Assembly (NCBI RefSeq): GCF_000512695.2
Contig: NZ_AZRW02000020.1
Coordinates: forward strand, 33,947-97,946
Length of the DNA stretch: 64,000 nucleotides
Source: Pseudomonas sp. QTF5
GTDB taxonomy: Bacteria; Pseudomonadota; Gammaproteobacteria; Pseudomonadales; Pseudomonadaceae
Reading direction: 5' to 3'
Part shown: positions 8,760 through 17,337 of the stretch, piece after piece
How positions within the stretch are numbered: position 1 is the first letter of the stretch
Layout: every line of letters begins with the position of its first letter
The notes under the pieces: model-generated
Database searches by the model: none
What the model was told of the DNA's origin: nothing
What the model saw: the letters and a program-made list of their open reading frames with translations, nothing else
Position numbers and translations under genes: made by a program

Positions 8760-9572
8760 TTGGCCAAGATTCTCGTGGTTACATCCGGCAAGGGTGGTGT
8801 GGGTAAGACCACCACCAGCGCCGCTATCGGTACCGGCCTCGCTCTGCGCGGCCACAAAACAGTTATCGTCGACTTCGACGTCGGCTTGCGTAACCTCGAC
8901 CTGATCATGGGTTGCGAGCGCCGCGTGGTGTATGACTTCGTCAACGTGGTAAACGGCGAAGCCAACCTGCAACAGGCCTTGATCAAAGACAAGCGGCTGG
9001 AAAACCTCTATGTCCTGGCCGCCAGTCAGACTCGCGACAAAGACGCGCTGACCGTCGAAGGCGTGGAAAAAGTCCTGATGCAGCTCAAGGAAGATTTCGA
9101 TTTCGTGGTCTGCGACTCCCCGGCCGGTATCGAGAAAGGTGCCCACCTGGCCATGTACTTCGCCGACGAAGCGATTGTAGTGACCAACCCGGAAGTCTCC
9201 TCCGTACGTGACTCGGACCGCATGCTGGGCCTGTTGGCCAGCAAGTCCCGTCGTGCCGAAAGAGGCGAAGACCCGATCAAGGAACACCTGCTGATCACCC
9301 GCTACCATCCAGAACGTGTCAGCAAGGGCGAAATGCTCGGTGTCGAAGACGTCAAGGATATTCTCTCGGTGACATTGCTCGGCGTGATCCCTGAATCCCA
9401 GGCGGTGCTCAAGGCATCCAACCAGGGTATTCCGGTTATCCTCGACGACCAGAGCGACGCGGGTCAGGCCTACAGCGATACCGTTGACCGCCTGCTGGGC
9501 GAAAATCGCGAACACCGGTTCCTCGATGTCGAGAAGAAGGGATTCTTCGAGCGACTTTTTGGAGGTAGGTAA
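8760..9572 (+). CDS. minD: Septum site-determining ATPase MinD
   Basis: The 270-residue membrane-cycling ATPase that recruits MinC and is displaced by MinE. The deviant Walker A motif SGKGGVGKTTTS lies at about 10-21, switch regions follow (DFDVGLRNLD, CDSPAGIEKG), and the C-terminal amphipathic membrane-targeting helix reads KKGFFERLFGG. The start codon is TTG, preceded by TAGGGG; the protein begins MAKILVVTSGKGG with no nearby ATG. Its last codons carry the GGAGG ribosome site for minE, and stop and start overlap by one base. Confidence 0.97.
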   Translation: MAKILVVTSGKGGVGKTTTSAAIGTGLALRGHKTVIVDFDVGLRNLDLIMGCERRVVYDFVNVVNGEANLQQALIKDKRLENLYVLAASQTRDKDALTVEGVEKVLMQLKEDFDFVVCDSPAGIEKGAHLAMYFADEAIVVTNPEVSSVRDSDRMLGLLASKSRRAERGEDPIKEHLLITRYHPERVSKGEMLGVEDVKDILSVTLLGVIPESQAVLKASNQGIPVILDDQSDAGQAYSDTVDRLLGENREHRFLDVEKKGFFERLFGGR

Positions 9573-9826
9573 TGAACCTTTTTGACTTCTTTCGTGCCAG
9601 TAAAAAGGTCAGTACCGCGTCGGTAGCGAAAGAGCGTCTACAGATCATCGTGGCGCATGAACGCGGCCAGCGCAGTACGCCGGATTACCTGCCAGCCTTG
9701 CAGAAGGAACTGGTGGAAGTGATCCGCAAGTACGTCAATATCGGGTCCGATGACGTGCACGTCGCTCTGGAAAACCAGGGCAGCTGCTCGATCCTGGAAC
9801 TCAATATCACCCTGCCCGATCGCTGA
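9572..9826 (+). CDS. minE: Cell division topological specificity factor MinE
   Basis: 84 residues; MinE stimulates MinD ATPase and creates the pole-to-pole oscillation. The N-terminal membrane-binding/anti-MinCD helix (NLFDFFRASKK), the conserved AKERLQIIVAHERG strand and the C-terminal topological-specificity domain ending LELNITLPDR are all present. It overlaps minD by one base and uses the GGAGG site inside the minD end. A REP-loaded hairpin follows the stop. Confidence 0.97.
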   Translation: MNLFDFFRASKKVSTASVAKERLQIIVAHERGQRSTPDYLPALQKELVEVIRKYVNIGSDDVHVALENQGSCSILELNITLPDR

Positions 9827-9844
9827 GTCGATCCGACGGGAGCC

Positions 9845-9982
9845 ACGGCGGCTCAGGCTCTTACGCACTCCGTAGGAGCGAAGCTTGCTCGCGAACACAG
9901 GCAACTCGGTGTATCTGATAGACCGAGGTGACGCATTCGCGAGCAAGCTTCGCTCCTACAGGGGCGGGGCCTGAGCCGCCGT
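9845..9982. repeat. 14-bp inverted repeat flanking a REP pair
   Basis: ACGGCGGCTCAGGC at 9845-9858 is exactly complementary to 9969-9982. The only things between the arms are a REP pair and about 10 bases on each side. It looks like the stem of a hairpin after minE into whose loop a REP pair was inserted. The T-run after the right arm is weak (GGCGTTTGTT). Confidence 0.75.
9872..9960. repeat. REP pair, GTAGGAGCGAAGCTTGCTCG variant
   Basis: Inverted copies of a REP variant whose core is GCGAAGCTTGCTCGCGAA, nested inside the 14-bp inverted repeat after minE. Confidence 0.88.
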
Positions 9983-10007
9983 TGGCGTTTGTTACGAGGC
10001 TGTTTTA

Positions 10008-10643
10008 ATGCCGTTGTCCAACATCCGCATCATCCATCAGGACGCCGCCGTACTGGTGGTGGACAAACCGACCCTGTTGCTCTCTGTCCCTGGCCGGGCC
10101 GATGACAACAAGGACTGCCTGATTACCCGCCTGCAAGAAAACGGCTACCCGGAAGCGCGCATTGTCCATCGGCTGGACTGGGAAACGTCCGGCATCATTC
10201 TGCTGGCCCGTGACCCGGATACCCATCGCGAACTGTCTCGGCAATTTCACGACCGCGAAACCGAAAAAGCCTACACCGCCCTGTGCTGGGGACAACCGGA
10301 ACTGGACAGCGGCAGCATCGATCTGCCCCTGCGCTACGACCCGCCGACCAAGCCACGCCATGTGGTGGACCACGAGTTTGGCAAGCACGCCTTGACCTTC
10401 TGGCGTGTGCTGGAGCGTTGTGGCGACTGGTGCCGCGTCGAGCTGACGCCGATCACCGGCCGTTCCCATCAGTTGCGCGTGCATATGCTTTCCATCGGCC
10501 ACCCGCTGTTGGGTGATGGGCTCTATGCCCATGAGCAAGCCTTGGCCGCCTGGCCACGACTTTGTTTGCACGCGAGCATGCTCAGCTTTACTCATCCCCA
10601 GACGGGCGAACGCCTGCGCTTCGAGTGCCCTGCACCGTTCTAA
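10008..10643 (+). CDS. rluA: RluA-type pseudouridine synthase
   Basis: A 211-residue enzyme that isomerises uridine to pseudouridine in 23S rRNA and/or tRNA (dual-specific RluA is expected from length and position next to minE). The catalytic motif HRLDWETSGIIL, with the nucleophilic Asp, is at about 52-63; the family segments EKAYTALCWG and GRSHQLRVHM follow. There is no N-terminal S4 domain, which fits RluA rather than RluC/RluD. Exact target is an inference. Confidence 0.9.
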   Translation: MPLSNIRIIHQDAAVLVVDKPTLLLSVPGRADDNKDCLITRLQENGYPEARIVHRLDWETSGIILLARDPDTHRELSRQFHDRETEKAYTALCWGQPELDSGSIDLPLRYDPPTKPRHVVDHEFGKHALTFWRVLERCGDWCRVELTPITGRSHQLRVHMLSIGHPLLGDGLYAHEQALAAWPRLCLHASMLSFTHPQTGERLRFECPAPF

Positions 10644-10658
10644 GGCCAATGAGCAACC

Positions 10659-10748
10659 TGTGGGAGCGGGCTTGCTCGCGAAGAGGGAGTGCCAGTCGAC
10701 ATCCATGTCGCCTGATACACCGCTTTCGCGAGCAAGCCCGCTCCCACA
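10659..10748. repeat. REP pair
   Basis: Inverted TGTGGGAGCGGGCTTGCTCG copies with a roughly 35-base spacer, between rluA and apeB. Confidence 0.9.
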
Positions 10749-10853
10749 AGGAGATCTCTGGCAGGCACAGATTCGAGTGCACCCCAGCAGCAGCCCACCG
10801 CCAATTCTGCGACCAATACGTTAAACTGGCGCCACTGCTGTCTGGAGCTACTT

Positions 10854-12143
10854 ATGCGCGAAGAGTTGAACCAAGGCCTGATCGACTTCCTCAAGGCCTC
10901 CCCTACCCCGTTCCATGCCACCGCCAGCCTTGTTCAGCGTCTGGAAGCGGCCGGTTTTATGCGCCTCGACGAGCGCGAGCCATGGACCACCGAAGCCAAC
11001 GGTCGTTATTACGTCACCCGTAACGACTCTTCGATCGTCGCGATCAAAATGGGTCGCCACTCGCCGCTGCACGGCGGTATTCGCCTGGTCGGCGCGCACA
11101 CCGATAGCCCGTGCCTGCGGGTCAAACCCCAACCGGAACTGCAACGTCAGGGCTTCTGGCAACTGGGCGTCGAAGTCTATGGCGGTGCACTGCTGGCGCC
11201 GTGGTTCGACCGTGATCTGTCTCTGGCCGGCCGCGTGACGTTCCGCCGTGATGGCAAGGTCGAGAGCCAGTTGATCGACTTCAAGGCACCGATCGCGACC
11301 ATTCCGAACCTGGCCATTCACCTCAACCGCGAAGCCAACATGGGCTGGGCGATCAATGCCCAGACCGAACTGCCGCCGATCCTCGCGCAATTCGCCGGTG
11401 ACGAGCGCGTGGACTTCCGCGCCGTGCTCACCGATCAGCTGGCACGCGAACACGGCCTGAACGCTGACGTGGTGCTCGATTACGAGCTGAGCTTCTACGA
11501 CACCCAAAGCGCCGCAGTCATTGGCCTGCACGGCGATTTCATTGCGGGTGCGCGTCTGGATAATTTGCTGTCGTGCTACGCCGGCCTGCAAGCATTGCTG
11601 ACGGCCGAAACCGACGAAACCTGTGTGCTGGTCTGCAACGATCACGAAGAAGTCGGTTCCTGCTCGGCCTGTGGCGCCGACGGTCCAATGCTTGAGCAAA
11701 CCCTGCGCCGTCTGTTGCCCGAAGGCGATGAATTCGTACGCACCATTCAGAAATCCCTGCTGGTCTCCGCCGACAACGCCCACGGCGTGCACCCGAATTA
11801 TGCCGACAAGCATGATGCCAACCACGGCCCGAAACTCAACGCCGGCCCGGTGATCAAGGTCAACAGCAACCAGCGCTACGCCACCAACAGCGAAACCGCC
11901 GGGTTCTTCCGCCATTTGTGCATGGCCGAAGAAGTACCGGTGCAGAGCTTCGTGGTGCGCAGCGACATGGGCTGCGGCTCGACCATCGGCCCGATCACCG
12001 CCAGCCACTTGGGCGTGCGCACCGTGGACATCGGTTTGCCGACATTCGCCATGCACTCGATCCGCGAGCTGTGCGGCAGCCATGACCTGGCGCACCTGGT
12101 CAAAGTGCTGAGCGCGTTCTACACCTGCCGCGAATTGCCGTAG
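10854..12143 (+). CDS. apeB: M18 family aminopeptidase
   Basis: A 429-residue dinuclear zinc aminopeptidase of the M18 (aspartyl aminopeptidase-like) family. Metal-binding and catalytic segments are readable in order: GAHTDSPCLRVKP, GARLDNLLSCYAGLQAL, the Glu pair in CNDHEEVGSCSACG, SDMGCGSTIGP, and the C-terminal ligand His in PTFAMHSIREL. Length is standard for bacterial ApeB. It likely trims N-terminal residues from peptides in the cytoplasm. It is probably transcribed on its own. Confidence 0.95.
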   Translation: MREELNQGLIDFLKASPTPFHATASLVQRLEAAGFMRLDEREPWTTEANGRYYVTRNDSSIVAIKMGRHSPLHGGIRLVGAHTDSPCLRVKPQPELQRQGFWQLGVEVYGGALLAPWFDRDLSLAGRVTFRRDGKVESQLIDFKAPIATIPNLAIHLNREANMGWAINAQTELPPILAQFAGDERVDFRAVLTDQLAREHGLNADVVLDYELSFYDTQSAAVIGLHGDFIAGARLDNLLSCYAGLQALLTAETDETCVLVCNDHEEVGSCSACGADGPMLEQTLRRLLPEGDEFVRTIQKSLLVSADNAHGVHPNYADKHDANHGPKLNAGPVIKVNSNQRYATNSETAGFFRHLCMAEEVPVQSFVVRSDMGCGSTIGPITASHLGVRTVDIGLPTFAMHSIRELCGSHDLAHLVKVLSAFYTCRELP

Positions 12144-12168
12144 TCCTTGGTGATTAAAAAGTAACTTT

Positions 12169-12260
12169 TGTGGCGAGGGAGCTTGCTCCCGTTGAACTGC
12201 GCAGCAGTTCCTTCTTTGGGGCCGCTTCGCAGCCCAACGGGAGCAAGCTCCCTCGCCACA
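12169..12260. repeat. Inverted repeat of a second REP class
   Basis: Arms of the TGTGGCGAGGGAGCTTGCTC type, distinct from the GGGAGCGGGCTTGC class seen elsewhere. The spacer holds a further AACTGC/GCAGTT hairpin. Confidence 0.88.
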
Positions 12261-12334
12261 ATGATCTCCATCACCTCCGCTCGTCCGAAAGCCGCCTAGA
12301 CTTCCAGTACCCCCTCTCCGACAAGGCTGTCACC

Positions 12335-12511
12335 ATGATCTCGATGTCTTCGTTTCACGCCATGCTGATCCCGATTCTTTCCGGGATGATCATGCTGGCC
12401 ATCGGCTTCAACTTTCGCGACAAGAACGCGGGCGTGTTCGCGATGTGGGTCGGCATGCTGATGATCCTCGCCACCGTGATTTACAAGATTCTCGCCAAAC
12501 TCAACGAATAA
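12335..12511 (+). CDS. Small two-helix membrane protein
   Basis: 58 residues beginning MISMSSFHAML, with two hydrophobic helices (about 8-24 and 31-50) joined by a charged turn FRDKNAG, and a Lys-rich end. The frame is open from 12170, but that upstream part is REP DNA, so I start at the ATG at 12335. No strong ribosome site is seen. It is not a family I can name. The coding character (clean hydrophobic helix pair, sensible codon use) supports a real small membrane protein. Confidence 0.6.
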   Translation: MISMSSFHAMLIPILSGMIMLAIGFNFRDKNAGVFAMWVGMLMILATVIYKILAKLNE

Positions 12512-12593
12512 ATTCTCGCGCCTGGCTCGCATTGATTTTTACGGGGTCGTACCTCCCGAGGCCGCGGGCCCGCTCCTACGGAAGATCAAAGAA

Positions 12594-13307
12594 TCAAACC
12601 ACATCCACCCCGACATGAATCGCATCATGGCGCCAAAACTCCAGGTCGCAATCGATCAGTCGTTCATGCTGATCGTAATTGACCCGCGCAATCCGCAACC
12701 CCGGGCTGCCCACCGACACCCGCAAAGCCGCCGCCGCGTCCACCGACAATGCCGTCGGCACCATCTCGAAGCGCACCCGCCCGTAATGCAAGTCGTAATG
12801 CCGTGCATACAATTCGGTCATCGACTGATTCAAATCGAAGTCCAGAATCCCCGGAAAAAACTGCGGATTGAGGTAGTGCTCCACATACAGCACCAATCGC
12901 CCGTCAATCCGTCGCGAGCGGCAGATCTGGATCACGCTCGATAGCGCCGGCAACTGCAACCAGGCACACACCGCCGCCGACGCCGGCTGCAACCGCGCCG
13001 AAATCACCTCGGTGGATGGCACCCGTCCCTGGGCACTGACCATCGCGTGAAAGTGGCTGCGCTGCATCAGGTTATAAGCCAGCCGCGGTGGCGACACGAA
13101 CCAGCCGCGCCGTTCCTCACGATAAATCTGGCCCTGAGCCTCCAACTGCAATAAAGCCTCGCGCACGGTGATCCGCGTGGTACCGAACAACTCACTGAGC
13201 TTGCGCTCCGCCGGCAACTTGCTTCCGGGCGCCAACAGGCCATGGTCGAGCTGTTCCTGCAGAACCTGCCCGATGGCTGTCACCGCTTTGGTTGTCTCGA
13301 TGCGCAT
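12594..13307 (-). CDS. GntR/HutC-family regulator with UTRA domain
   Basis: 237 residues: an N-terminal winged helix (about 5-75, with LPAERKLSELFGTTRITVREAL) and a C-terminal UTRA effector-binding domain (about 90-235). The ATG at 13307 follows AGGTAACG; a TTG one codon earlier is possible. It is divergent from the uptake operon beginning at 13658, and a near-palindrome TGGACTAGACCA sits just upstream, as expected for HutC-type autoregulation. By neighbourhood it probably senses a phosphonate or organophosphate; the ligand is not readable from sequence. Confidence 0.88.
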   Translation of the reverse strand: MRIETTKAVTAIGQVLQEQLDHGLLAPGSKLPAERKLSELFGTTRITVREALLQLEAQGQIYREERRGWFVSPPRLAYNLMQRSHFHAMVSAQGRVPSTEVISARLQPASAAVCAWLQLPALSSVIQICRSRRIDGRLVLYVEHYLNPQFFPGILDFDLNQSMTELYARHYDLHYGRVRFEMVPTALSVDAAAALRVSVGSPGLRIARVNYDQHERLIDCDLEFWRHDAIHVGVDVV

Positions 13308-13320
13308 CAACGTTACCTAT

Positions 13321-13334
13321 CTGGACTAGACCAG
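13321..13334. promoter_or_regulatory. Candidate GntR operator 1
   Basis: CTGGACTAGACCAG, a palindrome except for one symmetric base pair, 14 bp upstream of the regulator ATG. HutC-subfamily regulators such as DasR and NagR bind TGGTCTAGACCA-type sites, which this matches closely. Confidence 0.6.
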
Positions 13335-13600
13335 CACTGATTCAGGGCAGAACCGCCATTCAAATCGGTTCCCTCAACTGCCTGCAAGCCTAGGCACTGC
13401 ATATGACTGACAGATGACAAAGCCGCCGAACGGTCGCGCCAGACACCTGCAATTTTATGGCCAAGTCCCTTTCATATAAGCCTTTTAGCCATGGTCTACG
13501 CTTATCTCGCACCCCGCGTATCCGAGCGCAGAAAATTCAGGCCGACCGGTCGTCGACATTAAAATGTCATCCAATCCGCCTAAATTGGCTCAGGTATTGC
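13335..13600. other. Divergent intergenic region
   Basis: No gene. It holds the promoters of the regulator and of the uptake operon. GACATTAAAATGTC at 13554-13567 is a short inverted repeat; nothing else stands out. Confidence 0.5.
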
Positions 13601-13612
13601 TGACCTAGACCA
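13601..13612. promoter_or_regulatory. Candidate GntR operator 2
   Basis: TGACCTAGACCA, matching 10 of 12 bases of the first site, 45 bp before the binding-protein ATG. The pair suggests one regulator controls both divergent transcripts. Confidence 0.5.
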
Positions 13613-13657
13613 ACACAACCGCAATCGCAGCGTTGAAAACGCCCAAAGGAGCTTCGG

Positions 13658-14722
13658 ATGAAACAGTTTTTCCTGGCATCACTGTTAGGCTCGACCATTG
13701 CCCTGTGCACCACCGCCATGGCGGCGGATGATCTGAAAACCCTGGAAGCCGCTGCGAAAGCGGAAGGCGCAGTCAACAGCGTCGGCATGCCCGATGACTG
13801 GGCCAACTGGAAAGGCACCTGGGAAGACCTGGCCAAGAAATATGGCCTGAAACACATCGACACCGACATGAGCTCGGCCCAGGAAATCGCCAAGTTCGCC
13901 GCGGAAAAAGACAACGCCAGCGCCGATATCGGCGACGTCGGCGCCGCCTTCGGCCCGATCGCGGTCAAGCAGGGTGTGGTGCAACCTTATAAGCCAACTA
14001 CCTGGGACCAGATTCCCGATTGGGCCAAGGACAAGGACGGTAACTGGGCGCTGGCCTACACCGGCACCATCGCGTTTATCGTCAACAAAAAACTGCTGCA
14101 CGGTTCTGAAGCACCGACCAAATGGGCCGACCTCAAGACTGGCAAGTACAAAGTCTCTATCGGTGACGTCAGCACCGCGGCCCAGGCGGCCAACGGTGTA
14201 CTGGCCGCCGCCCTCGCCAACGGTGGTGACGAGAAAAACATTCAGCCAGCCCTGTTGCTGTTCGCTGACATCGCCAAGCAAGGTCGCTTGTCCATGGCCA
14301 ACCCGACGATCGCCACCATGGAAAAGGGTGAAATCGAAGTCGGCGTGGTCTGGGACTTCAACGGTTTGAGCTACAAGGCCAAGATGGCGAATCCGGATGA
14401 TTACACCGTGCTGATTCCGTCCGACGGCTCGGTGATTTCCGGTTACACCACCATCATCAACAAATACGCCAAGAACCCGAACGCCGCCAAGCTGACCCGC
14501 GAGTACATCTTCAGCGATGCCGGCCAAATCAACCTGGCGAAAGGCAACGCCCGTCCGATCCGCGCCGAGCACATCAAACTGCCGGAAGACGTGAAGACCA
14601 AGCTGCTGCCTAACGAGCAGTACAAAAAGGTCACGCCGATCAAAGACGCCGACGCGTGGGAAAAGACCTCCAAGTCGCTGCCGCAGAAGTGGCAGGAAGA
14701 AGTCATTATCAACATGCCGTAA
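13658..14722 (+). CDS. ABC transporter periplasmic binding protein
   Basis: 354 residues with a signal peptide of 22 residues (cleavage after TTAMA) and a type 2 periplasmic binding fold of the kind used by iron, thiamine and 2-aminoethylphosphonate systems. Motifs seen include SSAQEIAKFAAEKDNASADIG, AYTGTIAFIVNKKLL and GYTTIINKYAKNPNAAK. A ribosome site AAAGGAGC precedes the ATG. It leads an operon with two permeases, an ATPase and two phosphohydrolases. That context points to a phosphorus-containing substrate, but the ligand cannot be read. Confidence 0.88.
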   Translation: MKQFFLASLLGSTIALCTTAMAADDLKTLEAAAKAEGAVNSVGMPDDWANWKGTWEDLAKKYGLKHIDTDMSSAQEIAKFAAEKDNASADIGDVGAAFGPIAVKQGVVQPYKPTTWDQIPDWAKDKDGNWALAYTGTIAFIVNKKLLHGSEAPTKWADLKTGKYKVSIGDVSTAAQAANGVLAAALANGGDEKNIQPALLLFADIAKQGRLSMANPTIATMEKGEIEVGVVWDFNGLSYKAKMANPDDYTVLIPSDGSVISGYTTIINKYAKNPNAAKLTREYIFSDAGQINLAKGNARPIRAEHIKLPEDVKTKLLPNEQYKKVTPIKDADAWEKTSKSLPQKWQEEVIINMP

Positions 14723-14728
14723 GGCGGT

Positions 14729-14748
14729 AGATCCCCATTCGGGGATCT
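14729..14748 (+). terminator. Hairpin after the binding-protein gene
   Basis: A perfect 8-bp stem, AGATCCCC and GGGGATCT with an ATTC loop, 6 bases after the stop and without a T-run. Such hairpins often protect the binding-protein mRNA so that it outnumbers the permease transcripts. Confidence 0.55.
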
Positions 14749-14761
14749 GATGGAGATCCAA

Positions 14762-14851
14762 TGTGGGAGCGGGCTTGCTCGCGAAGAGGGACTGACATTC
14801 AACATTGATGTTGGCTGACAGTCCGCCTTCGCGAGCAAGCCCGCTCCCACA
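14762..14851. repeat. REP pair
   Basis: Inverted GGGAGCGGGCTTGCTCGCGAA copies inside the uptake operon. The spacer carries the CATTCAACATTGATG motif shared with the pairs at 19023 and 31191. Confidence 0.9.
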
Positions 14852-14901
14852 AGGGATTGGTTGCGTACTTGAATCATCTGTTTTCGCGGAGTCCCAGCCC
14901 T

Positions 14902-15708
14902 ATGAAGCACAACGTCATCCTTGTCGTGCTCGACGGCCTCAATTACGAAGTCGCGCGCCACGCCATGGGGCATCTGCAGGCTTATGTTGGCGCAGGACGC
15001 GCGGCACTCTACAAACTGGAGTGCGAACTGCCGGCCCTGTCCCGACCACTTTACGAATGCATCCTGACCGGCATTACGCCGATCGACAGCGGCATCGTTC
15101 ACAACAACGTCTCACGCCTGTCCAACCAGCGCAGCATCTACCATTACGCCACCGACGCGGGCCTTACAACCGCGGCCGCGGCCTATCACTGGGTCAGCGA
15201 GTTGTATAACCGTTCGCCGTTCGTAGCTGCCCGGGACCGTCACACCGACGACCCCAAACTGCCGATCCAGCACGGTCATTTCTACTGGAGCGACCACTAC
15301 CCGGACTCGCACCTGTTCGCCGACGCGGAAAACCTGCGCCTGCGCCACGCACCAAACTTTTTATTGGTCCACCCCATGAACATCGACGACGCCGGGCACA
15401 AGCACGGCCTCGACACCCCGCAGTATCGCAATAGCGCTCGCTCGGCCGACATCATCCTGGCTGACTATCTGCAAGGCTGGCTGGACGCCGGTTACCAGGT
15501 GCTGGTGACGGCCGACCACGGCATGAACAACGACCGCTCGCACAACGGCCTGCTGCCCGAAGAACGCGAAGTGCCGCTGTTCGTCCTCGGCGATGCTTTC
15601 AGCCTCAACAAGAACGCCGCACCGAAACAGACCGAAATCTGCGGCACTGTCTGCGAACTGCTGGGCGTGCCCCACGACAAACCTGTGTGCCGGGAGCTGC
15701 TCAAGTGA
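14902..15708 (+). CDS. Alkaline phosphatase superfamily hydrolase
   Basis: 268 residues from the ATG at 14902. It has the metal-site order of the phosphodiesterase/phosphonoacetate hydrolase branch of the alkaline phosphatase superfamily: VVLDGLN near the N-terminus, a Ser nucleophile region ALSRPLYECILTG, NIDDAGHKHG, TADHGMNND and a late His in SHNGLL. No signal peptide, so it should act in the cytoplasm after uptake. Its stop overlaps the next gene's GTG start. It likely hydrolyses the imported phospho-compound; whether this is a diester, monoester or phosphonate is unknown. Confidence 0.82.
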   Translation: MKHNVILVVLDGLNYEVARHAMGHLQAYVGAGRAALYKLECELPALSRPLYECILTGITPIDSGIVHNNVSRLSNQRSIYHYATDAGLTTAAAAYHWVSELYNRSPFVAARDRHTDDPKLPIQHGHFYWSDHYPDSHLFADAENLRLRHAPNFLLVHPMNIDDAGHKHGLDTPQYRNSARSADIILADYLQGWLDAGYQVLVTADHGMNNDRSHNGLLPEEREVPLFVLGDAFSLNKNAAPKQTEICGTVCELLGVPHDKPVCRELLK

Positions 15709-16550
15709 ACACCATGACCCGCGGTAAATGGCTGGCCGTTCTGTGCCTGGTGCCTTTCGCGATTTTCTTCTTCGTGTTCCAGATCGCCCCGCTGCTCTGG
15801 ATAATGATCAATAGCCTGCAATCGGAAGAGTTCGGCTGGGGCCTGGCCAACTTCAGCAAAATCTTCAACTCGAAGTTCTATTTGCAGGCGATCCAGCACA
15901 GCCTTGAGATCAGTTTCTGGTCCAGCGTGTTCGGCATCATCATCGCCATACTCGGCGCCTACTCCTTGCGCCGGGTCGATTCGAAACTGCGCAACTTCGT
16001 CAACGCCTTCGCCAACATGACCAGCAACTTCTCCGGCGTACCCCTGGCCTTCGCGTTCATCATTTTGCTGGGTTTCAACGGCAGCATCACCATCATGCTC
16101 AAACAGGCCGGGATTATTCAGGACTTCAACCTGTACTCGAAAACCGGGCTGATCATTCTCTATACCTACTTCCAAATTCCCTTGGGCGTGCTGCTGCTCT
16201 ACCCGGCTTTCGACGCCTTGCGCGAAGACTGGCGTGAATCTGCCGAATTGCTCGGTGCGAATGGCTGGCAGTTCTGGCGGCATATCGGTTTGCCGGTGCT
16301 GACCCCGGCGCTGCTGGGCACATTCGTAATCCTGTTGGCCAACGCCCTCGGCGCGTATGCCACGGTCTACGCCCTGACCACCGGCAACTTCAACGTGTTG
16401 CCGATCCGCATCGCAGCGATGGTTTCCGGCGACATTTCTCTCGACCCGAACCTGGCCAGTGCCCTGGCTGTGGTGCTGGTGGCGTTGATGACCGTTGTGA
16501 CCATCGTGCATCAGTTGCTGTTGAAGAGGAGCTACCATGTCTCGCGCTGA
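15705..16550 (+). CDS. ABC transporter permease, first subunit
   Basis: 281 residues with about six membrane helices and the EAA-type loop ESAELLGANGWQFWRHIGLPVL that contacts the ATPase. I start at the GTG at 15705, which overlaps the preceding stop and sits 8 bases after CGGGAG; an ATG three codons later is possible. It overlaps the next permease by 14 bp. The paired permeases belong to the same type I importer class as ferric, thiamine and phosphonate systems. Confidence 0.88.
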   Translation: MNTMTRGKWLAVLCLVPFAIFFFVFQIAPLLWIMINSLQSEEFGWGLANFSKIFNSKFYLQAIQHSLEISFWSSVFGIIIAILGAYSLRRVDSKLRNFVNAFANMTSNFSGVPLAFAFIILLGFNGSITIMLKQAGIIQDFNLYSKTGLIILYTYFQIPLGVLLLYPAFDALREDWRESAELLGANGWQFWRHIGLPVLTPALLGTFVILLANALGAYATVYALTTGNFNVLPIRIAAMVSGDISLDPNLASALAVVLVALMTVVTIVHQLLLKRSYHVSR

Positions 16551-17337
16551 ACTGGGCCCCGTCGGTGTCTATCACCGCGTCGTGGTGTATTTGCTGTTTG
16601 CCATTCTGCTGTTGCCGCTGATCGGAACGCTGATCTACTCGATCTCCAGCAGTTGGTCCGCGACGATTATGCCCAGCGGTTTTACCTTCAAGTGGTACAT
16701 CCAGCTGTGGAGCGATCCGCGCTTTCTCAACGCGTTCGGTCAGTCATTGCTGGTCTGTGTCGGCTCGTTGATTCTGTCGGTGGTGCTGATTCTGCCGCTG
16801 CTGTTCGTGGTGCATTACCACTTCCCGAAACTCGACGCATTGATGAACATTCTGATCCTGCTGCCCTTCGCGGTGCCGCCGGTGGTGTCGTCGGTGGGGC
16901 TGCTGCAGCTCTACGGTTCGGGGCCGTTCGCGATGGTCGGCACGCCGTGGATTCTGATCGGTTGCTACTTCACCGTGGCGCTGCCGTTCATGTACCGGGC
17001 GATCACCAACAACCTGCAAGCGATCAACCTGCGCGACCTGATGGACGCCGCGCAACTGCTCGGTGCCAGCACTTGGCAGGCGGCATTCCTGGTGGTGCTG
17101 CCGAACTTGCGCAAAGGTCTGATGGTGGCGTTGCTGCTGTCGTTCTCGTTCCTGTTCGGTGAGTTCGTGTTCGCCAATATTCTGGTCGGCACCCGCTACG
17201 AAACCCTGCAGGTCTACCTCAACAACATGCGTAACAGCAGCGGCCACTTCACCAGCGCGGTGGTGATCTCCTACTTCTTCTTTGTGCTGGTTCTGACCTG
17301 GGCGGCCAATATCTTGAACAAGGACAAAAGCGAATGA
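16537..17337 (+). CDS. ABC transporter permease, second subunit
   Basis: 266 residues, about six membrane helices, with the cytoplasmic EAA-like loop DAAQLLGASTWQAAFLVVLP. A GAAGAGGAG ribosome site lies inside the end of the first permease gene. The stop overlaps the ATPase start by four bases (ATGA). It forms the heteromeric channel with the product of the previous gene. Confidence 0.9.
   Translation: MSRAELGPVGVYHRVVVYLLFAILLLPLIGTLIYSISSSWSATIMPSGFTFKWYIQLWSDPRFLNAFGQSLLVCVGSLILSVVLILPLLFVVHYHFPKLDALMNILILLPFAVPPVVSSVGLLQLYGSGPFAMVGTPWILIGCYFTVALPFMYRAITNNLQAINLRDLMDAAQLLGASTWQAAFLVVLPNLRKGLMVALLLSFSFLFGEFVFANILVGTRYETLQVYLNNMRNSSGHFTSAVVISYFFFVLVLTWAANILNKDKSE

Noticed and set aside
10848..12095. 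415-codon open frame opposite apeB
   Set aside because: Exact shadow of a clearly identified M18 peptidase; its composition is that of an antisense GC-rich frame with no family motif. The same applies to long antisense frames over fadL (46167-47549), rmuC (42362-43612) and mxtR (41072-42139).
13380..13440. Possible Pho box (TGTCAT repeats on the minus strand near 13410) in front of the uptake operon
   Set aside because: The repeats are spaced about 7 bases apart instead of the 11 needed for a PhoB site, and only one half matches well.
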